From Apostichopus japonicus (Eukaryota; Echinodermata; Holothuroidea; Aspidochirotida; Stichopodidae): a DNA stretch of 64,000 nucleotides. Shown here piece after piece: positions 24,168 to 36,249 of the stretch; position 1 is the stretch's first letter; each line of letters begins with the position of its first letter. The stretch lies in NCBI RefSeq assembly GCF_037975245.1, contig NC_092582.1, positions 24,256,577 to 24,320,576 of the forward strand. The letters are read 5' to 3'. Position numbers and translations under genes: made by a program. The notes under the pieces were generated by a model. The model worked only from the letters and a program-made list of their open reading frames with translations. It searched no databases and was not told the DNA's origin.

Positions 24168-25735
24168 GTCAGTTTAATATTTATTATTTTGCTCAAATTT
24201 GAACAATGAGTTAATTTTCTGCCACGGCTGTTTCGTTTCCTATGAGTTTGATATTTTGAGAACTCAACCCGGGCGTGATGTTAGAAAGCCCACTTAAATG
24301 TACCCTAGGGTCTTTCCAGTAAGAAAGCTAATAATGGCTGGTAGAGTCAGTTGTGCCATGTAAAATTAATCCATAATTCATCAGAACGTGAATGTCAGTG
24401 AACAGCTGTCATGTACATTGGCTAGGGATGGTGCAGGTGTAAATTGTGCAAACTGTTCTGTCAATTCAGAGGTCATCACTCCTGCATCTCTCAGAAACCT
24501 CATAAATTAGGTCATACCTGGACACATTGTATAGCACTCATCTATGTGTTCTCAATATACTGTAGGAAACACTTCCTGTTTAATTTCTCATAGGAGCAGT
24601 ACTCTATGACTCACAGACCAGAGTGAGCAGTTTCAGGAAAGCCATGATACATGCCTGTCTGTTCTCTTGAGAATTGAGATAATTGCATTCTTTTATACCC
24701 TTATACAGTGTTTACATAGTACATAGGCCTACTCATTCTTACCCTGGTCAGCAGTATAATTTAGTCATTAACCTTTAAGAAATGCTGCAAACATGACATG
24801 TATCTGACATTTGTAAGATTGCAAATTTGGATGTTCTATTAATTAATCCCACTCCCCCTCATCCCCCCCCCCCCCCGCTATACTGGATGTTCTTTCAATA
24901 GGCTAGTTTATCATGAATATCCTGCTTACACTTAGATCCCCAGTGTGTGATCATGCCGTTGGAATTAAGTATAAAGTGTTATGTGACCAATACAGCTGTC
25001 TTGCCATATGTATAAAACTATGTCACATAATTTGTGTACAAGGTCTCAGTTAATCTGTGGTCATGATTGAACAGCTTTGTTAGGGATCGTCTACTACCCC
25101 TCTGCAGAGCTTATCTTGTAAATTCCTCAAACACAAGGTCTTTAAACTTTTCATGGTTCAGATCTGCATTTGAACTGCAGAACAAATTTACCATCCATAA
25201 TCTCAGGATCTCTTAGGTTGGACCTGAACTCCTTCAGGGGGTCCACTGTAAACAGAGAAATTTATTTCATATATTGTAGTTGTATGTTTTGTGTATAGTG
25301 GAGGCAAATTACCTCAATCTGTGGCCATTTCCTGAAATGTCACAGCTGAATGTATTTCCAGCGCATTGTGAAAGAAGTTTTGTTTGGGTCTTCCTAATAA
25401 AGAGTTATCAGACTGATTTAAAAATTTACATAGTTTGGGTTCATTGGAATTATATCAGTGTATGGCAGCCTGCAGCAATCAGGCTATCAGGATATCTCAG
25501 AGCTCAGGTGATGAAATCATCATCTCAGCTACCAGTATGTAGAATGCTGGGGGCCTTGGCCTTGCAAGGCTTAAATGTGTTTGCTCTGTAGTGCTCTACA
25601 TTAAGCATTTGAAGCAAGTCTAGCAGCGTGGCAAGTTCTTTTCCATTAAACCTACATCTCCCATCATTACGTTATAACAAAGTGTACAATACTTGACTTC
25701 AACCTTCTTTCACTTAAATTCGTTGGCAACATAAT

Positions 25736-26035
25736 GTGCTACATCAGCATATTTTTAGGCCTGTCTGGATTTTGTATGGATTACACTGTTTACCAATTGT
25801 AACTTACACTTGCATCAGTGACTATTCTTTCAATGCTTGCCACGCATGGCAATCGCCATCAGCTACCACGATGTTGATGTTGAACATAATGTGCTACATC
25901 AGCATATTTTTAGGTCTGTCTGGATGTTGTATGGATTACACTGCTTACCAATTGTAACTTACACTTACATCAGTGACTATTCATTCAATGCTTGCCACGC
26001 AAGGCAATTGCCATCAGCTACCATGATGTTGATCA
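25736..26035. repeat. Direct tandem duplication, 155-bp period, two copies
   Basis: The block beginning GTGCTACATCAGCATATTTT at 25736 recurs at 25891 with roughly ten differences. Both copies end in GTTGAT. No open frame is conserved between the two that would suggest coding. It lies between the KDZ exons and the second exon group. Confidence 0.92.
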
Positions 26036-26286
26036 GCCAAATGTTAGTAAGCTGAGTTGACCAAATCTGTCTTATTAATCTGACGACGAAAAATTGCATT
26101 CAATAGTTGAGAAGGTTGAAAGACAAACATGAAGAAATGTTCCAGGAATGTATAGTACGTATCTCTTGGCTACTGCCATCACTAAATTGAATTTAGCTTC
26201 TTCTGACTTGATCATACTTTATTGGATTGTTTGTAATTGTTTGAATGACACTTGACATACCGTTTGTTTTTTATATATCTCATTAG

Positions 26287-26375
26287 AACTGGATTGACAA
26301 CACAAAAACAAAGCAAGTCAGAAGAAAATTTGGCAGCCGCAACAAAGCACCTTCACTAAAACCCAGGAAAAAAGA
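26287..26375 (+). CDS. Possible exon, basic NWIDNTKTKQ...KPRKK segment
   Basis: Acceptor CTCATTAG at 26286, donor AAGA|GTGCGT at 26376. The frame is open throughout in phase 0 and very basic (QVRRKFGSRNKAPSLKPRKK). The phase does not match either neighbour (24167 or 27621), so an exon is missing or this is a remnant. It could be the end of the KDZ gene or the start of the second gene. Confidence 0.35.
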
Positions 26376-27620
26376 GTGCGTATAGCTGCTTCACGGCAGT
26401 GTATATTTCAGAACATGGTGGGTAGATATGAAGTTCATTATATTTGAGTAGTCAAGAAAGCCCAACCTTCTTTCTGATGCAAGTCACGAGTCTGTTGATT
26501 TTATTGTTAGAAGAATTGAGCAAACATCCAGCTTTACTATTGGCCTTCTTATGGTGGTTTTGAAGGAGGTGGCTTGCGTCATCCCCCCCTCCCCACCCCC
26601 ATTTCTATCCTTCCCAAATCACTTTCCTTGATTAGCTATCACATACTGTAGATTGTTAGCATGCATGCCATGACATTTTGAAGAAAAAACTAAGAAAATG
26701 TAATACTAGTACTGATCATAATGGTGGTAGTACACCCAGCTGTTTTGCTCTTTCTGCATGACTGGGGTACTGGAGTCCACATAGTCTAAATTCCAACACA
26801 GGACTAACAAAATGTAGGGTCACATGTGGGTTACTAAATTGCCATAAAAAGAGGAAGTGGTGAGCTTCTAATGAATTCTTTACCATATGTCAGCTCATAC
26901 ACAGCTCAGCATGACAATGTTCACCTATATGCAACCAAGGTAAGGATATCATGTCTGTCTGACTTAAGTCTATCTGTCTGTCAGCCTGTCTCTGTGTCCA
27001 AATTAGGAAAGATTCTTCTTTTCACTCAGTGTCCAATGTAACTCGATAAAATTTGATGAAGTTGGATGGTTTGGTATCTGTGCTGTTCATGAGTTTGTGA
27101 TCAAGGTCATGTATGGCTTATGATGTGTCATAGATATGCCTGGGATATTCAAGAATTTGAATGGGAGCCTACTTCTAGAGATTAGTAACATGTGATTATA
27201 TTTAGTTTGCAATGCCTGATCAAGATTCATAGTGTTCTCTAGTCCTGCTGATAGTTTGTGAGAATTGAATTACTTGAGGCCTGATCAAAAGTCGGGTAGG
27301 GGTTCCCTTAAAGTCATTTTGTGTTCAAAATACCGTGCTTCTACACTATGTAAGCATGCATGGTTTGTAAGATATGGGTTTGTCTCCTGCACAGGTACAA
27401 ACGTGTACAATAGATCTGCATGCAAGTAGTCAAGTAATACTGTGTAACGTTGTCTGGAGTGGTGCTACACTTGGTACTTTCATTGCATGAAACAAGTTCT
27501 CTGTCTGAATTCCAAGTAATTAACCACCTTTATGGATGCAGCTATCTGGATAAAATACTGACATCGAGCTGCCTTTTATCACCATTGCCTAAATGAGTTA
27601 ATCTTCTCTTTGTTTTGCAG

Positions 27621-27815
27621 CAACATCACCTGAAAACCAGGGTACAACCCTTAACAAAGCCAATAAAGCATGGAAGAAAGTCAAGGGTACACCAGAAGTC
27701 AGCAGATACAAACAGCAAGCAGATGACAAAATAGGATGGAAGCCGAAGGTGCTACAATCAGGCAGGAGCATAAGAAGGTCATGGCCAGGCACATTTTGAC
27801 TGAAACCAAGAAAAT
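27621..27815 (+). pseudogene. Exon of second gene: lysine-rich, HMG-like, with a frameshift
   Basis: Acceptor TTTTGCAG at 27620, donor ATG|GTAAAA at 27816. The first half reads NKANKAWKKVKGTPEVSRYK and QQADDK. In the second half the coherent frame shifts near 27735 and continues as AEGATIRQEHKKVMARHILT ending in KKM. The W-x-K...RY-x(2)-QA pattern faintly resembles the last helix of an HMG box. The family assignment is weak; the frameshift is the clearer observation. Confidence 0.45.
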
Positions 27816-28703
27816 GGTAAAAAACTGAAATAGCAGTAACAAAAGGCTATCATTTGCAGTGAGAGTGTTAATGCATACAATTTCATGGTACCGTATGTCA
27901 GTTATAATATTGCAGAAATTTCAGTGGAAGACTGATGAATATAACAATCTGTATGTAAATAGAAAAACATTAGAGCTGCATATTGTTTTACTCCCATCTG
28001 TATAGGTATAACATTGCAGGTGTTATCATGGCTGCTAATTAAATAGTCTTTCACTTATGTTTTTATTGCCAGAGTAGGACTCCAATGTCTATGCCAAATT
28101 ATGTTTCTCTATATTTCATTACGATGAAAATATTCTACTCCAACATTCCCATGCACTTCACACTTGACATAATAATTAAGACGCAAACTCTAACCAATTT
28201 CCCCCATATGATAGAACTTGCATGGAACCGCTACGTACCTCCACATGTTTTACTATAGAAAAATAAAAGTGGAAATATTAGTGTGATATCATTGCAATTA
28301 ACGCAGAGGAAAAATCTTCATTGTTCCTATTGTTTTTATTAATATCCAACTAGGAAGCTACAGTGATGTGATTTCAGTAGTAGTGGGTGAGGGAATTAAA
28401 TTTCTGCGCTGTACTGAAGAACAGCAAAGTCATATTTCAAAGTATTAAACAACAATCACAAACAAATTTACCACAAAAGTCATAACCAGTGAAGCAGATT
28501 GACTCTGTGATGTTGCATGTTAACTCCAGTTACTGTATTCTTTCATCAGTAGAGGTTACAAGCATGTCCGCTATGATATCGTTGACTCAAATAACTAGCA
28601 ATTCAATAATGCACCTGAAAATTGCAATGAATTATCATTGGGGTATTGTGGTGGAAAACAAAAAGGGATTACATCTTTGTTTTTGCACATCTGTTTGTGT
28701 GTG

Positions 28704-30036
28704 CATGGGCGGCGATCCGTACTTCCGAGTGGGGGGGATATAACCTTGTTGACTATCTAAGGGTAGCGCCACCATAGGTTGGCGCGAAGCGTACAAGATA
28801 ATTTTGGGATTTACAAACCCTCTAGATGGCCGGAAACAGCACTTCCCAAGGTTTCCAAGCGACATATACCCGACTTTAAAATAGGGATATCATGTCCGAA
28901 ATATCTCATAATCGGGATCCAAAATACTTTTTTTTAAATTTCGGGTGTTATTTTGGGAAAATTGCCCCTGTCAATCTTGTTTCAGCCGCTACGTTAGAAT
29001 GTTCGAGAGCTCTTTTATATTATTCGATGAAGAAAATACTGTAGCCTCTTGCAGGCTATTATAGGCCTATACACATGCAATACACAATTACACATAGTAA
29101 CATTCCGTTTGCTTTTTAGCTAGGCAAAACCTGATGAGTTGAACTTGGGGAATAACGCGACGACCTAGCAAATGTAGGCTAACTTGGCCGGGCAGTACGA
29201 TGGTAGAGTGCTCGCCTGCGTTGACAATTGGAGGTCCCTGGTTCAAACTTCGGTATCGACATGTGATACCAAAACTTCCCTCCACTCCTTTCTCTATGAA
29301 AACTAATAAATTAATATAGGAGAGGCTAAGTCTCCATCCCCGAGTTCCGTTGCCATTTGCCAGGAGAGGAAAGTGTTTGCAATCTCTGCAAGTGGACAGC
29401 TGTACTCACGTTGGTTGGATGGGGACATTTAATGACAGTCCTGGAAGTAGGATTTTGAAAACATCTCACTTTGCGCCTGGGGGTCTATAGAGTTCAGAGG
29501 TTGAACCTGCCCATTGAAAATATCTGTGTAATGTGTCTTAGGTGCATGGTAATGCTATGTTAGGTATTCACTACGACTATTCACTGACAACAGCATACGT
29601 TTGGAATAATTATTTCTGCATTACAGCTACATTTCAGATTGCCAGACAAAAAAACCATATTATAAGTTTTAGGTTTCAGTTCGAGGGTACATGTACGTGT
29701 GTAGGCCGACTATAGGGCCTATATGAATACTATGAGGGTGCATATATGTACTATATCAATACCGTGGGCGCAATATTACCTTTTGTTGTTATAGGGCCAA
29801 TGAAGCCTACAGTCAACTATTCTTGCTTTATAAAGACGCTTTATTTAAAAAGATCGCCCTGCGTTTATGGTAGGCAAGAAATGAAGCTAAAAGAGAGCCG
29901 TACATTCACGATGATGCATAAATGTAGGCATGAAAATATTCGTATCCCTAGCATTTGGTGGGGGGGATATGGTGTATTACATCCCCTCCACCCATTTTCA
30001 TGGGGGGGATATATCCCCCCAGGATCGCCGCCCATG
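28704..30036. mobile_element. hAT-type MITE, family B, copy 1 (with internal insertion)
   Basis: Ends CATGGGCGGCGATCC and GGATCGCCGCCCATG are perfect inverted repeats. Flanks are TGTGTGTG on both sides (28696-28703, 30037-30044), consistent with an 8-bp duplication but ambiguous in a GT run. Relative to the opposite-orientation copy at 54059-54856 it carries extra sequence of roughly 0.5 kb between about 29108 and 29680, which includes a tRNA-like SINE. Confidence 0.92.
29181..29560 (+). mobile_element. tRNA-derived SINE-like sequence
   Basis: The head resembles a tRNA. A box A-like stretch GGCAGTACGATGGTAGAG lies at about 29191 and a box B-like GGTTCAAACT at 29240-29249. The spacing is right for an RNA polymerase III internal promoter. 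A tRNA-unrelated body follows to roughly 29560; the 3' end is not sharply defined. It lies within the family B MITE and is absent from that family's other copy, so it inserted after that element. It is not a functional tRNA because the cloverleaf pairing is incomplete. Confidence 0.65.
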
Positions 30037-30120
30037 TGTGTGTGTGTTAGATTGTTGAGGGTGCTTTAATTTTTGTTTGTATTACTGGGAGTAATATCAT
30101 TGTTCTTCATTTCTTTCCAG

Positions 30121-30231
30121 TGTTTTCATCTTCAAGAGTTGGACTATGAAGCAGTGTTCGTTGCCATAGATACCGAGCAAAATCTCCATAGTTCAGGAAC
30201 TACTGAAGGCCAAAAGTGTTTAGATAAAGAG
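30121..30231 (+). CDS. Exon of second gene: HLQELDYEAVFVAID
   Basis: Acceptor TTTCCAG at 30120, donor GAG|GTAGAA at 30232; 37 codons, phase 0, matching the 27815 donor. It encodes CFHLQELDYEAVFVAIDTEQ and then GTTEGQKCLDKE. The pattern of a short beta strand and a G-T-x-E-G turn looks conserved, but I cannot name the domain. Confidence 0.5.
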
Positions 30232-30311
30232 GTAGAACTCTTATGAAAATTTGTACTGAGTGTTATAGGTATGCAAAAACAATTTCATTGTTGCGTTACT
30301 ATTCATTGCAG

Positions 30312-30458
30312 TTATTTATCAGTCAAGTTTTGTGGCATAGAGACTTTAAATGCCTGGAAGTCAGATTGCTTTGACTTCATCCCTCTTACCGACCAACATC
30401 CCTCTCAAATTCTAGCAACCAAGAAAAGAAAAAGAGTTGCTGATGTAAATTTGAAGAA
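30312..30458 (+). CDS. Exon of second gene: ETLNAWKSD and KKRKR
   Basis: Acceptor ATTGCAG at 30311 and a strong donor AAGAA|GTAAGG at 30459. The coherent frame reads GIETLNAWKSDCFDFIPLTD and ends in TKKRKRVADVNLK, which includes a possible nuclear localisation signal. The frame does not match the phase of either neighbour, so small indels or missed exons must be assumed. Confidence 0.4.
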
Positions 30459-30658
30459 GTAAGGAGAATTTCAACACCACAGCAGTAATATGAACGGGTT
30501 TTTCAGTAGAAGTCAAATCTATTAAGTAGTGTAATGTACAGTAGCATAATTATCCAACAAAAATCAACTGCATGTGAGGAAATATTTAAAGGTCATACAT
30601 TCATTTTGAAGGTAGATAAAACTTGTGATTGTTTTTTTCTTTCTGTTTCATTCAATAG

Positions 30659-30742
30659 GGGGTAATGCTGATGGTCCTGTTAAAGAAGCAACCCGTGCAA
30701 CACTACGTACCAGCGTGCAGGAGCTCTTTAACGAAAAATACT
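30659..30742 (+). CDS. Exon of second gene: first part of a GTF2I-like repeat
   Basis: Acceptor CAATAG at 30658 and donor TACT|GTAAGT at 30743. It encodes ATRATLRTSVQELFNEKY. VQELFNEKY is the opening helix motif of GTF2I-like repeats (the DNA-binding repeats of TFII-I, Pfam PF02946). The repeat continues in phase in the exon at 34882. Confidence 0.7.
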
Positions 30743-32289
30743 GTAAGTGAAACTGACTATCTCACGTTCATCGATTGCATCTTAGGAGAGAAATATTAGT
30801 GTTGTCTTATTGTCACTTACTCATTAGCAATGAACAGGATTTTTTTTTTATATGATAAGGTCAAATTCCATTCTTTAATTGCTGAGTGAAATACAAACAA
30901 ATGGAACATCAGTCAATCAGTTTCCCAATTGTTCACAGTGCTACTTACATTAGCTGCCTAATATTGATTGTTCATTATTATGAGCTGCAGACATTAAAAT
31001 GCAATATTCCATTTTTTCGGCTCATAGTAAAGTATTTACTACACAAACAATACTGTGGTTTCCGTTGAGTTGGAAAGAAAGTAATTTAGAGAAATTCGAT
31101 GTCAAAGTTAGCAGATTCTCACTGACCAGAAACCTGATTCCTACAAGCTAATGAACGTACAGGTCACCGTGTGACGTCATTCTGCAGAGTGTACCGCTAA
31201 CGCAAAACAATAACAATAACAATAAACTTTCCTCATACTTCTTGTAAGAGAGTAAGCCTTTTATTAACTTCAGTCTGGCAGTAAACATGCAGTTTCAAGA
31301 GAAAGAAATGGTTGTTAGAATTGTTCACACATAGCTACTTGAACTCATTTTGGTTGGCAGTTCTTCATTACAAGTCAATTATGGTTGCAAACCTGCCTCA
31401 ACGACCGATGATATTGTAAGATTCGTTGCCATTATAGGCCACTTTTCATAGTGTGCGGTATGATATTGAGGTCTTGCCACAATTCCAATGCCTACCTTGT
31501 GAAAAGTATCAAGATTTCAGGTATTTCTTCATTTTTGTTGCAATTAAACATGTTTGCAGTTAGTTTTCGGTCAGTGGATGCAGTTGAATCCAAGAAATAC
31601 AAAGCTTTGCGGGGTATGTCTCAGTCTTGCTGCCATAAAGTATAGGCTTTCAGCAAGTCACAACTCCACAAAAGCAGTTACACAAGAAATTGGAACACCA
31701 CAGAAAAAAAAATGACTGATGGATTCCTTGTTACACATTTTAAGAGTTGTAAAAGTGAAAAATGCAATAACTTTTACTGTCTCAGTAAAATATATACATG
31801 CTCACAATGCAAATCATCCATACATAGTGTTATAGCTGGTGTCGTTGGTTTTGCTAAACAGAACTACATCACACAGGACCTCCTTGTGTAGCAGCGTACA
31901 ACTATCTTTTGTAACATGATCTATTTTTAATGCACTTATGGGATAAATCACAGCTGAAGCTAAACAATTGAGTATGCACATTAGAATAACAATTAGGCAA
32001 TCGTGGCTACTGTATATCAAAATTAGAGAGACAACCTTTAGAGGGCCTCTGAGTAGGCACTGCCCTTGACGTGTTTTGTAGACAGATTAACGAGAGTGGA
32101 CTACTTGGAGGTGTGCAAGGGGACGGTATTCGACTATCAGACTGCAAAAAGTACCGATCTAGTATAGCCCATCATTCTTCCTAAGGTAAATAAAAAGCTT
32201 AAACTCTTCGCTGGTTGAATAAGTCATATTTTCTCTCATCCCCATTGTCTATAACCCGTCGTATAAACCTGGATTTACCTAGATATGAC

Positions 32290-32631
32290 CATAGGCGTAG
32301 GAGCCCAACTTGCTTTGGGGGGGGGGGGGCTGGAATGACTTGCCGGAAAATATACCCAAAATTTTTCGCGTGCTCCGCACACATTCAACATTTAGGCATG
32401 CATCGGTAATTACATCGCCTGCCAATAACATACACTCATTTGTCGTGTTATTACCATTTGGGGGGGAGTCGTGACAATGATAATGTTAATAATTTAAGTT
32501 TAACCATTGAAAAACACATTGCAATTAATTCTCAGCATATATATATATATATATATATTGCCAGAATTTTCACAAATATATTTGATTAGGGGGGTGCAGC
32601 CCCCCAGCCCCACCCCACTCCTATGCCTATG
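32290..32631. mobile_element. hAT-type MITE, family A, copy 2
   Basis: Ends CATAGGCGTAGGAGCC and CTCCTATGCCTATG, with near-matching 8-bp flanks GATATGAC and AATATGAC. Shorter than copy 1 (342 against 604 bp). It lacks the internal triplication and carries a (TA)n run at about 32537-32560. It lies in the intron that splits the GTF2I-like repeat. Confidence 0.9.
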
Positions 32632-33453
32632 AATATGACTAAGTGACATGAAAACAACAGTCAGTCTGGCATATGAATGATATTGCTTATACCACCCACA
32701 GACTGAAATGTGAATGTCATTATGACCAGGGTCAAAAAATTGACGTACAAAGGTAAAATTTTGAGTTTAGAAGTAAACATCTAACATAACGCCAATTCGT
32801 TCCAAGGAAACTTTTCAGAAGAATGTATCCTCTGTCCCAGTCATCATTTCTGAAGTGTGCTGAACATATTTTTGCCGGCATACTGTGGGAAACCTGGGAG
32901 CGAGAAAGGCTTTGCGAGTTCTCCTTACAAAATAAATCCAAAGCCTGCAGCGTCTGTCGTCGGTTTGATGACTGGGAAACATAAAGAGACTAAATCTTCG
33001 GTTCTAAAAAGTGTATTGGCAACATCCTACTACACAAATCATTGGCATTTTGATACTAACAGTTTATATATGACAGAGTGTCATACAGGCATAATGTAAG
33101 TACCTTAGTGAAGTGAATAGCTGGATCCAAGGTTTTCCTCAAACGACTCAGCACATCTTTGTCACAGGGTGACCTACAGTCACCTGAGCGCTTAGGAATG
33201 TTTGCGAAAATAGGAAATCTTTTTGTCCGAAAGTGCTAGGTTTTACTGAGTCCCATAATAACATAATGCAATGTGTCATAATGGAAGTGAAAAGATGTAA
33301 CATAAATTTGAACAGATTAGAGGATTTTAGAAAAACCACCAGATATGCAATTTAAAGGAATTAAAATGTGTTCAACTTAAGGAAACTTGCAAAGCTTTAA
33401 TGTTGGGAAGGTTTCCAGTGAATAGAACAGTTCTTGTGTGTTAATATTATACT

Positions 33454-34699
33454 CAGGGATGCGCTAGAGGGGAGGTGTAGGGGGTGTCTCACCCCCTCCC
33501 CAATCTTGGTAAAACTGACGATAGTTGGAAAATTTCAGTGCCACAGTCGGAATTTCCGACTGTCGCACTCTAATTTTTCCAACTGTCGCACTCTAATTTT
33601 CCGACTGTCGCACTCACATATTCTTGTAATTTGTGATTGACCTAAAATATTCGGTCCAAATTGACCTTTGATCAGTGACATTTACCACATTTTCCTTGTC
33701 ACATTGAGAAATTGTATCTCGCGATCCTTATACTCCACCATACAAAACTTTGTATGATTTTGAATACTCTAAAAAAAATTCCAATTGAAAGATACTGTAC
33801 AACGTTCGCCAGCTTCAATTTGGTTAATTTATGTATTAATTTTGCTATTGGTTGGGTTGACCCTGTTCGCTAGCTTCAAGTAAGTTCAGGATATACATTG
33901 TATGGTATACAATTAAAACACTCAATGTTAATCTACGGAAGCTTAAAAGTGCCATCAATAAGAAAAACTTCGCCCCATAAGTTGACATTTTTCAGTAACT
34001 TGTTTAGATAACAAGATAAAATATTATCAAAAATCAGAAAAATGTTGGATTGCTCAGTTGCTTTAACTGAGCAATTGACAAACTTTCTGAAAATGTTTAA
34101 TTGACAATTACTTATCATAGCCTATCTCGTCAATTGGACATTTTTTCTGCAAAATGTTTAATTGACAACTAATCATATCTCGTCAACTCAACATTTTTCT
34201 GCAAAATGTTTAATTGTTCACTTCATTCTAAATGCTCAGTTGGAATGAAGTGCACAATTGAAAGTTTCTCATGTGAGTGATAAATAGCCCCCCCCCCCCC
34301 CCAAGAAAACAATATTAAGCATGCTAGTAAAAATCACTGTATTTTTTGATAATTCACTATGTCGTCGAATATAATTTGTTGCGAAAAAAATTTCCCCTGT
34401 GTTACATTAACATAGCTTTTGTAGTTAGTAGTCTATGTAGCTTAGAAGCAGATAACTTTACTCAGTTGCTAACTTGCTTAGCCAGAGTGATTAATAAGTT
34501 TGTGAAGTGAGGGCCTGTGTACAAATGTATCAAAAAAAATTTCCACGCGCTACGCGCGTTCGACATGTTAATGTTGACGAGTAGTACGCGGGGGGGGGGG
34601 TACAAGGCAGCAGTCGGAATTTTCTTGCTCCAAAACCCATCCAGTTGGAATTTCAGACACTACACCCCCCCCAATCATCAGGCCTTAGCTACGTCCCTG
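33454..34699. mobile_element. hAT-type element, family C, 1.25 kb
   Basis: Left end CAGGGATGCGCTAG and right end CTACGTCCCTG form inverted repeats. The flanks ATTATACT (33446-33453) and ATTACACT (34700-34707) differ at one base, as expected of an ageing 8-bp target duplication. Inside are three copies of a CGACTGTCGCACTCTAATTT-like unit (33557-33616), repeated AATGTTTAATTG words (34094-34220) and a poly-C run. No transposase is encoded. Confidence 0.85.
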
Positions 34700-34881
34700 A
34701 TTACACTGTTAGCTGGATGGAGGCATGAGCTCGAGTTTATCATGTGAACTAGTAAACTATGTTACTTGCTATCTGATTTAAGGCACATTGCTATCCCTGC
34801 AACATTTTAAGGACACATGTTTGTAATGGCAATACAATGCAAGTTGAATACACATCGTTAAACTGGTTTATATGATCACAG

Positions 34882-35040
34882 ATGCAGGTACGGGCAGAAG
34901 AGCAATGAGCTACAAGCAGCTTGCTATGGGGAATATTGTGGTAGATGGTCTGTCACCTGGTATTACCTGTAAACGACCGTCTGCGTATGGAGTCCATGAT
35001 TTGCAAGCAATATTACGCAGCAAAAATAGTATTACCATCA
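34882..35040 (+). CDS. Exon of second gene: main part of a GTF2I-like repeat
   Basis: Acceptor GATCACAG at 34881 and donor ATCA|GTAAGT at 35041. It encodes GTGRRAMSYKQLAMGNIVVD, then GLSPGITCKRPSAYGVHDLQ and AILRSKNSITI. The V-x-GLP-x-G-I-x(2)-(K/R)RPS-x-YG pattern followed by a helix with L-x(2)-IL is diagnostic for GTF2I-like repeats. It is joined in phase to 30742, with a 4.1-kb intron that contains two MITEs. GTF2I-like repeats are best known from vertebrate TFII-I and GTF2IRD proteins, so an invertebrate copy in a transposon-like setting is notable. Confidence 0.75.
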
Positions 35041-35602
35041 GTAAGTTTTGTGTTGTGTTTGCATGTCTTACTAGTAAAGCCAGCTCATGAGGCCAACAAG
35101 TGTTACATTTTAATGAGCAGATTCCTTTTGCTTTTTACAGTCATCAATTGTTATAAAGCTAAAACAGGACAATTTGAACACTTATAAACATGATATGAGA
35201 GGAGGGGGGGGGGGTGGGTGGACGAGAGGGTCTGGGTGTTTTTGCTGCAGAACTTCATGGAAATTGTCACATGATACATGCTGGTAGATACACACGATAC
35301 CGGCTTGAAGGGAAATAATGACAATGAAATATATTCACTGAAATGGAGGAGGGAGGGGTCTGTCCATAATAGAGATAGTGGTATGTTATAGTTACACCAC
35401 TACATAAACATTTTGACCAGCTGGGCTTAGGGTACTTGCTGTTTTTTCGTCCTGTAATAGTGCTCATGACTGTACACATTTATATTGTCCATATATTGTT
35501 GTATATACTTATAGTGTGTGTAAGTTCTCGTGAGAACATATCATTCTAACCAATAAAATTTGTTTCATTTTCATTGGAAACATTCCTGCTTTTCCTCACA
35601 AG

Positions 35603-35662
35603 GTACTTCCAGCAATGCAACTAGAACTCCAGATGCCAATTGCCTATCAGCAACTGAACATG
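35603..35662 (+). CDS. Exon of second gene: short S/T/N linker
   Basis: Acceptor CACAAG at 35602 and donor CATG|GTACGT at 35663, in phase with 35040. It encodes STSSNATRTPDANCLSATEH, a probable linker. A following exon-like segment at 35744-35772 (QVIPLPVQD, then a stop if read through) could be an alternative end. Joining instead to 36010 keeps the frame (VSVSDDSQ). Confidence 0.5.
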
Positions 35663-36009
35663 GTACGTACAAAACTAATATCGAACTTAAAAGTTTGCTG
35701 ATATAACATACTTTTTAATGATATCTTTTGTTCGATTTTACAGCACAAGTCATTCCACTTCCTGTTCAAGATGTAAACATTTTGGTTTAAGTTGACCATT
35801 TGTTAAAAATTCTCTGGAGCAAACTGACTGTACTACACTCAGGCTTATTGTAATTCTATAGCTTTGTAATGACCATGATCAGAATGTTAATATGTCAGCA
35901 GCAGAATTGCACATATCAAAGCTTAAAATAAAACACAAATATAATCAATTTTATATAATGTGCTCGCTCACTGTGTTTGTTCCCTTTTCTCTGTAATTTC
36001 TGTTTGCAG

Positions 36010-36106
36010 TGTCTGTGAGTGATGACAGTCAAATACTAGACCAGGATCAAGACCAAGGCTCTAGACGCGTGATGAAGCTGTTCATCCATCCTATACGACC
36101 AAGAGG
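36010..36106 (+). CDS. Exon of second gene: acidic VSVSDDSQILDQDQDQ segment
   Basis: Acceptor GTTTGCAG at 36009, donor near GG|GTTAGT at 36107. It encodes VSVSDDSQILDQDQDQGSRR and VMKLFIHPIRP. It follows 35662 in phase when 35744-35772 is skipped. The next recognised exon (39613) has a different phase, so an exon may be missing or disrupted near the foldback insertion. Confidence 0.45.
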
Positions 36107-36249
36107 GTTAGTGGTTTGGCTGTCATGTTCTACTTCATTTCTATCTTTATTGCAGTGGTTAGAAAATTCTTTGCTTATGCATACAACAAGCATTGCATTT
36201 CATCATTTTTGGTTTTGATGATAATCGTAACCTTTTTAGTTGTGATGCA

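Noticed and set aside
29181-29260. Possible functional tRNA gene
   Set aside because: Box A and B are present, but the acceptor and anticodon stems do not pair convincingly and a SINE-like body follows.
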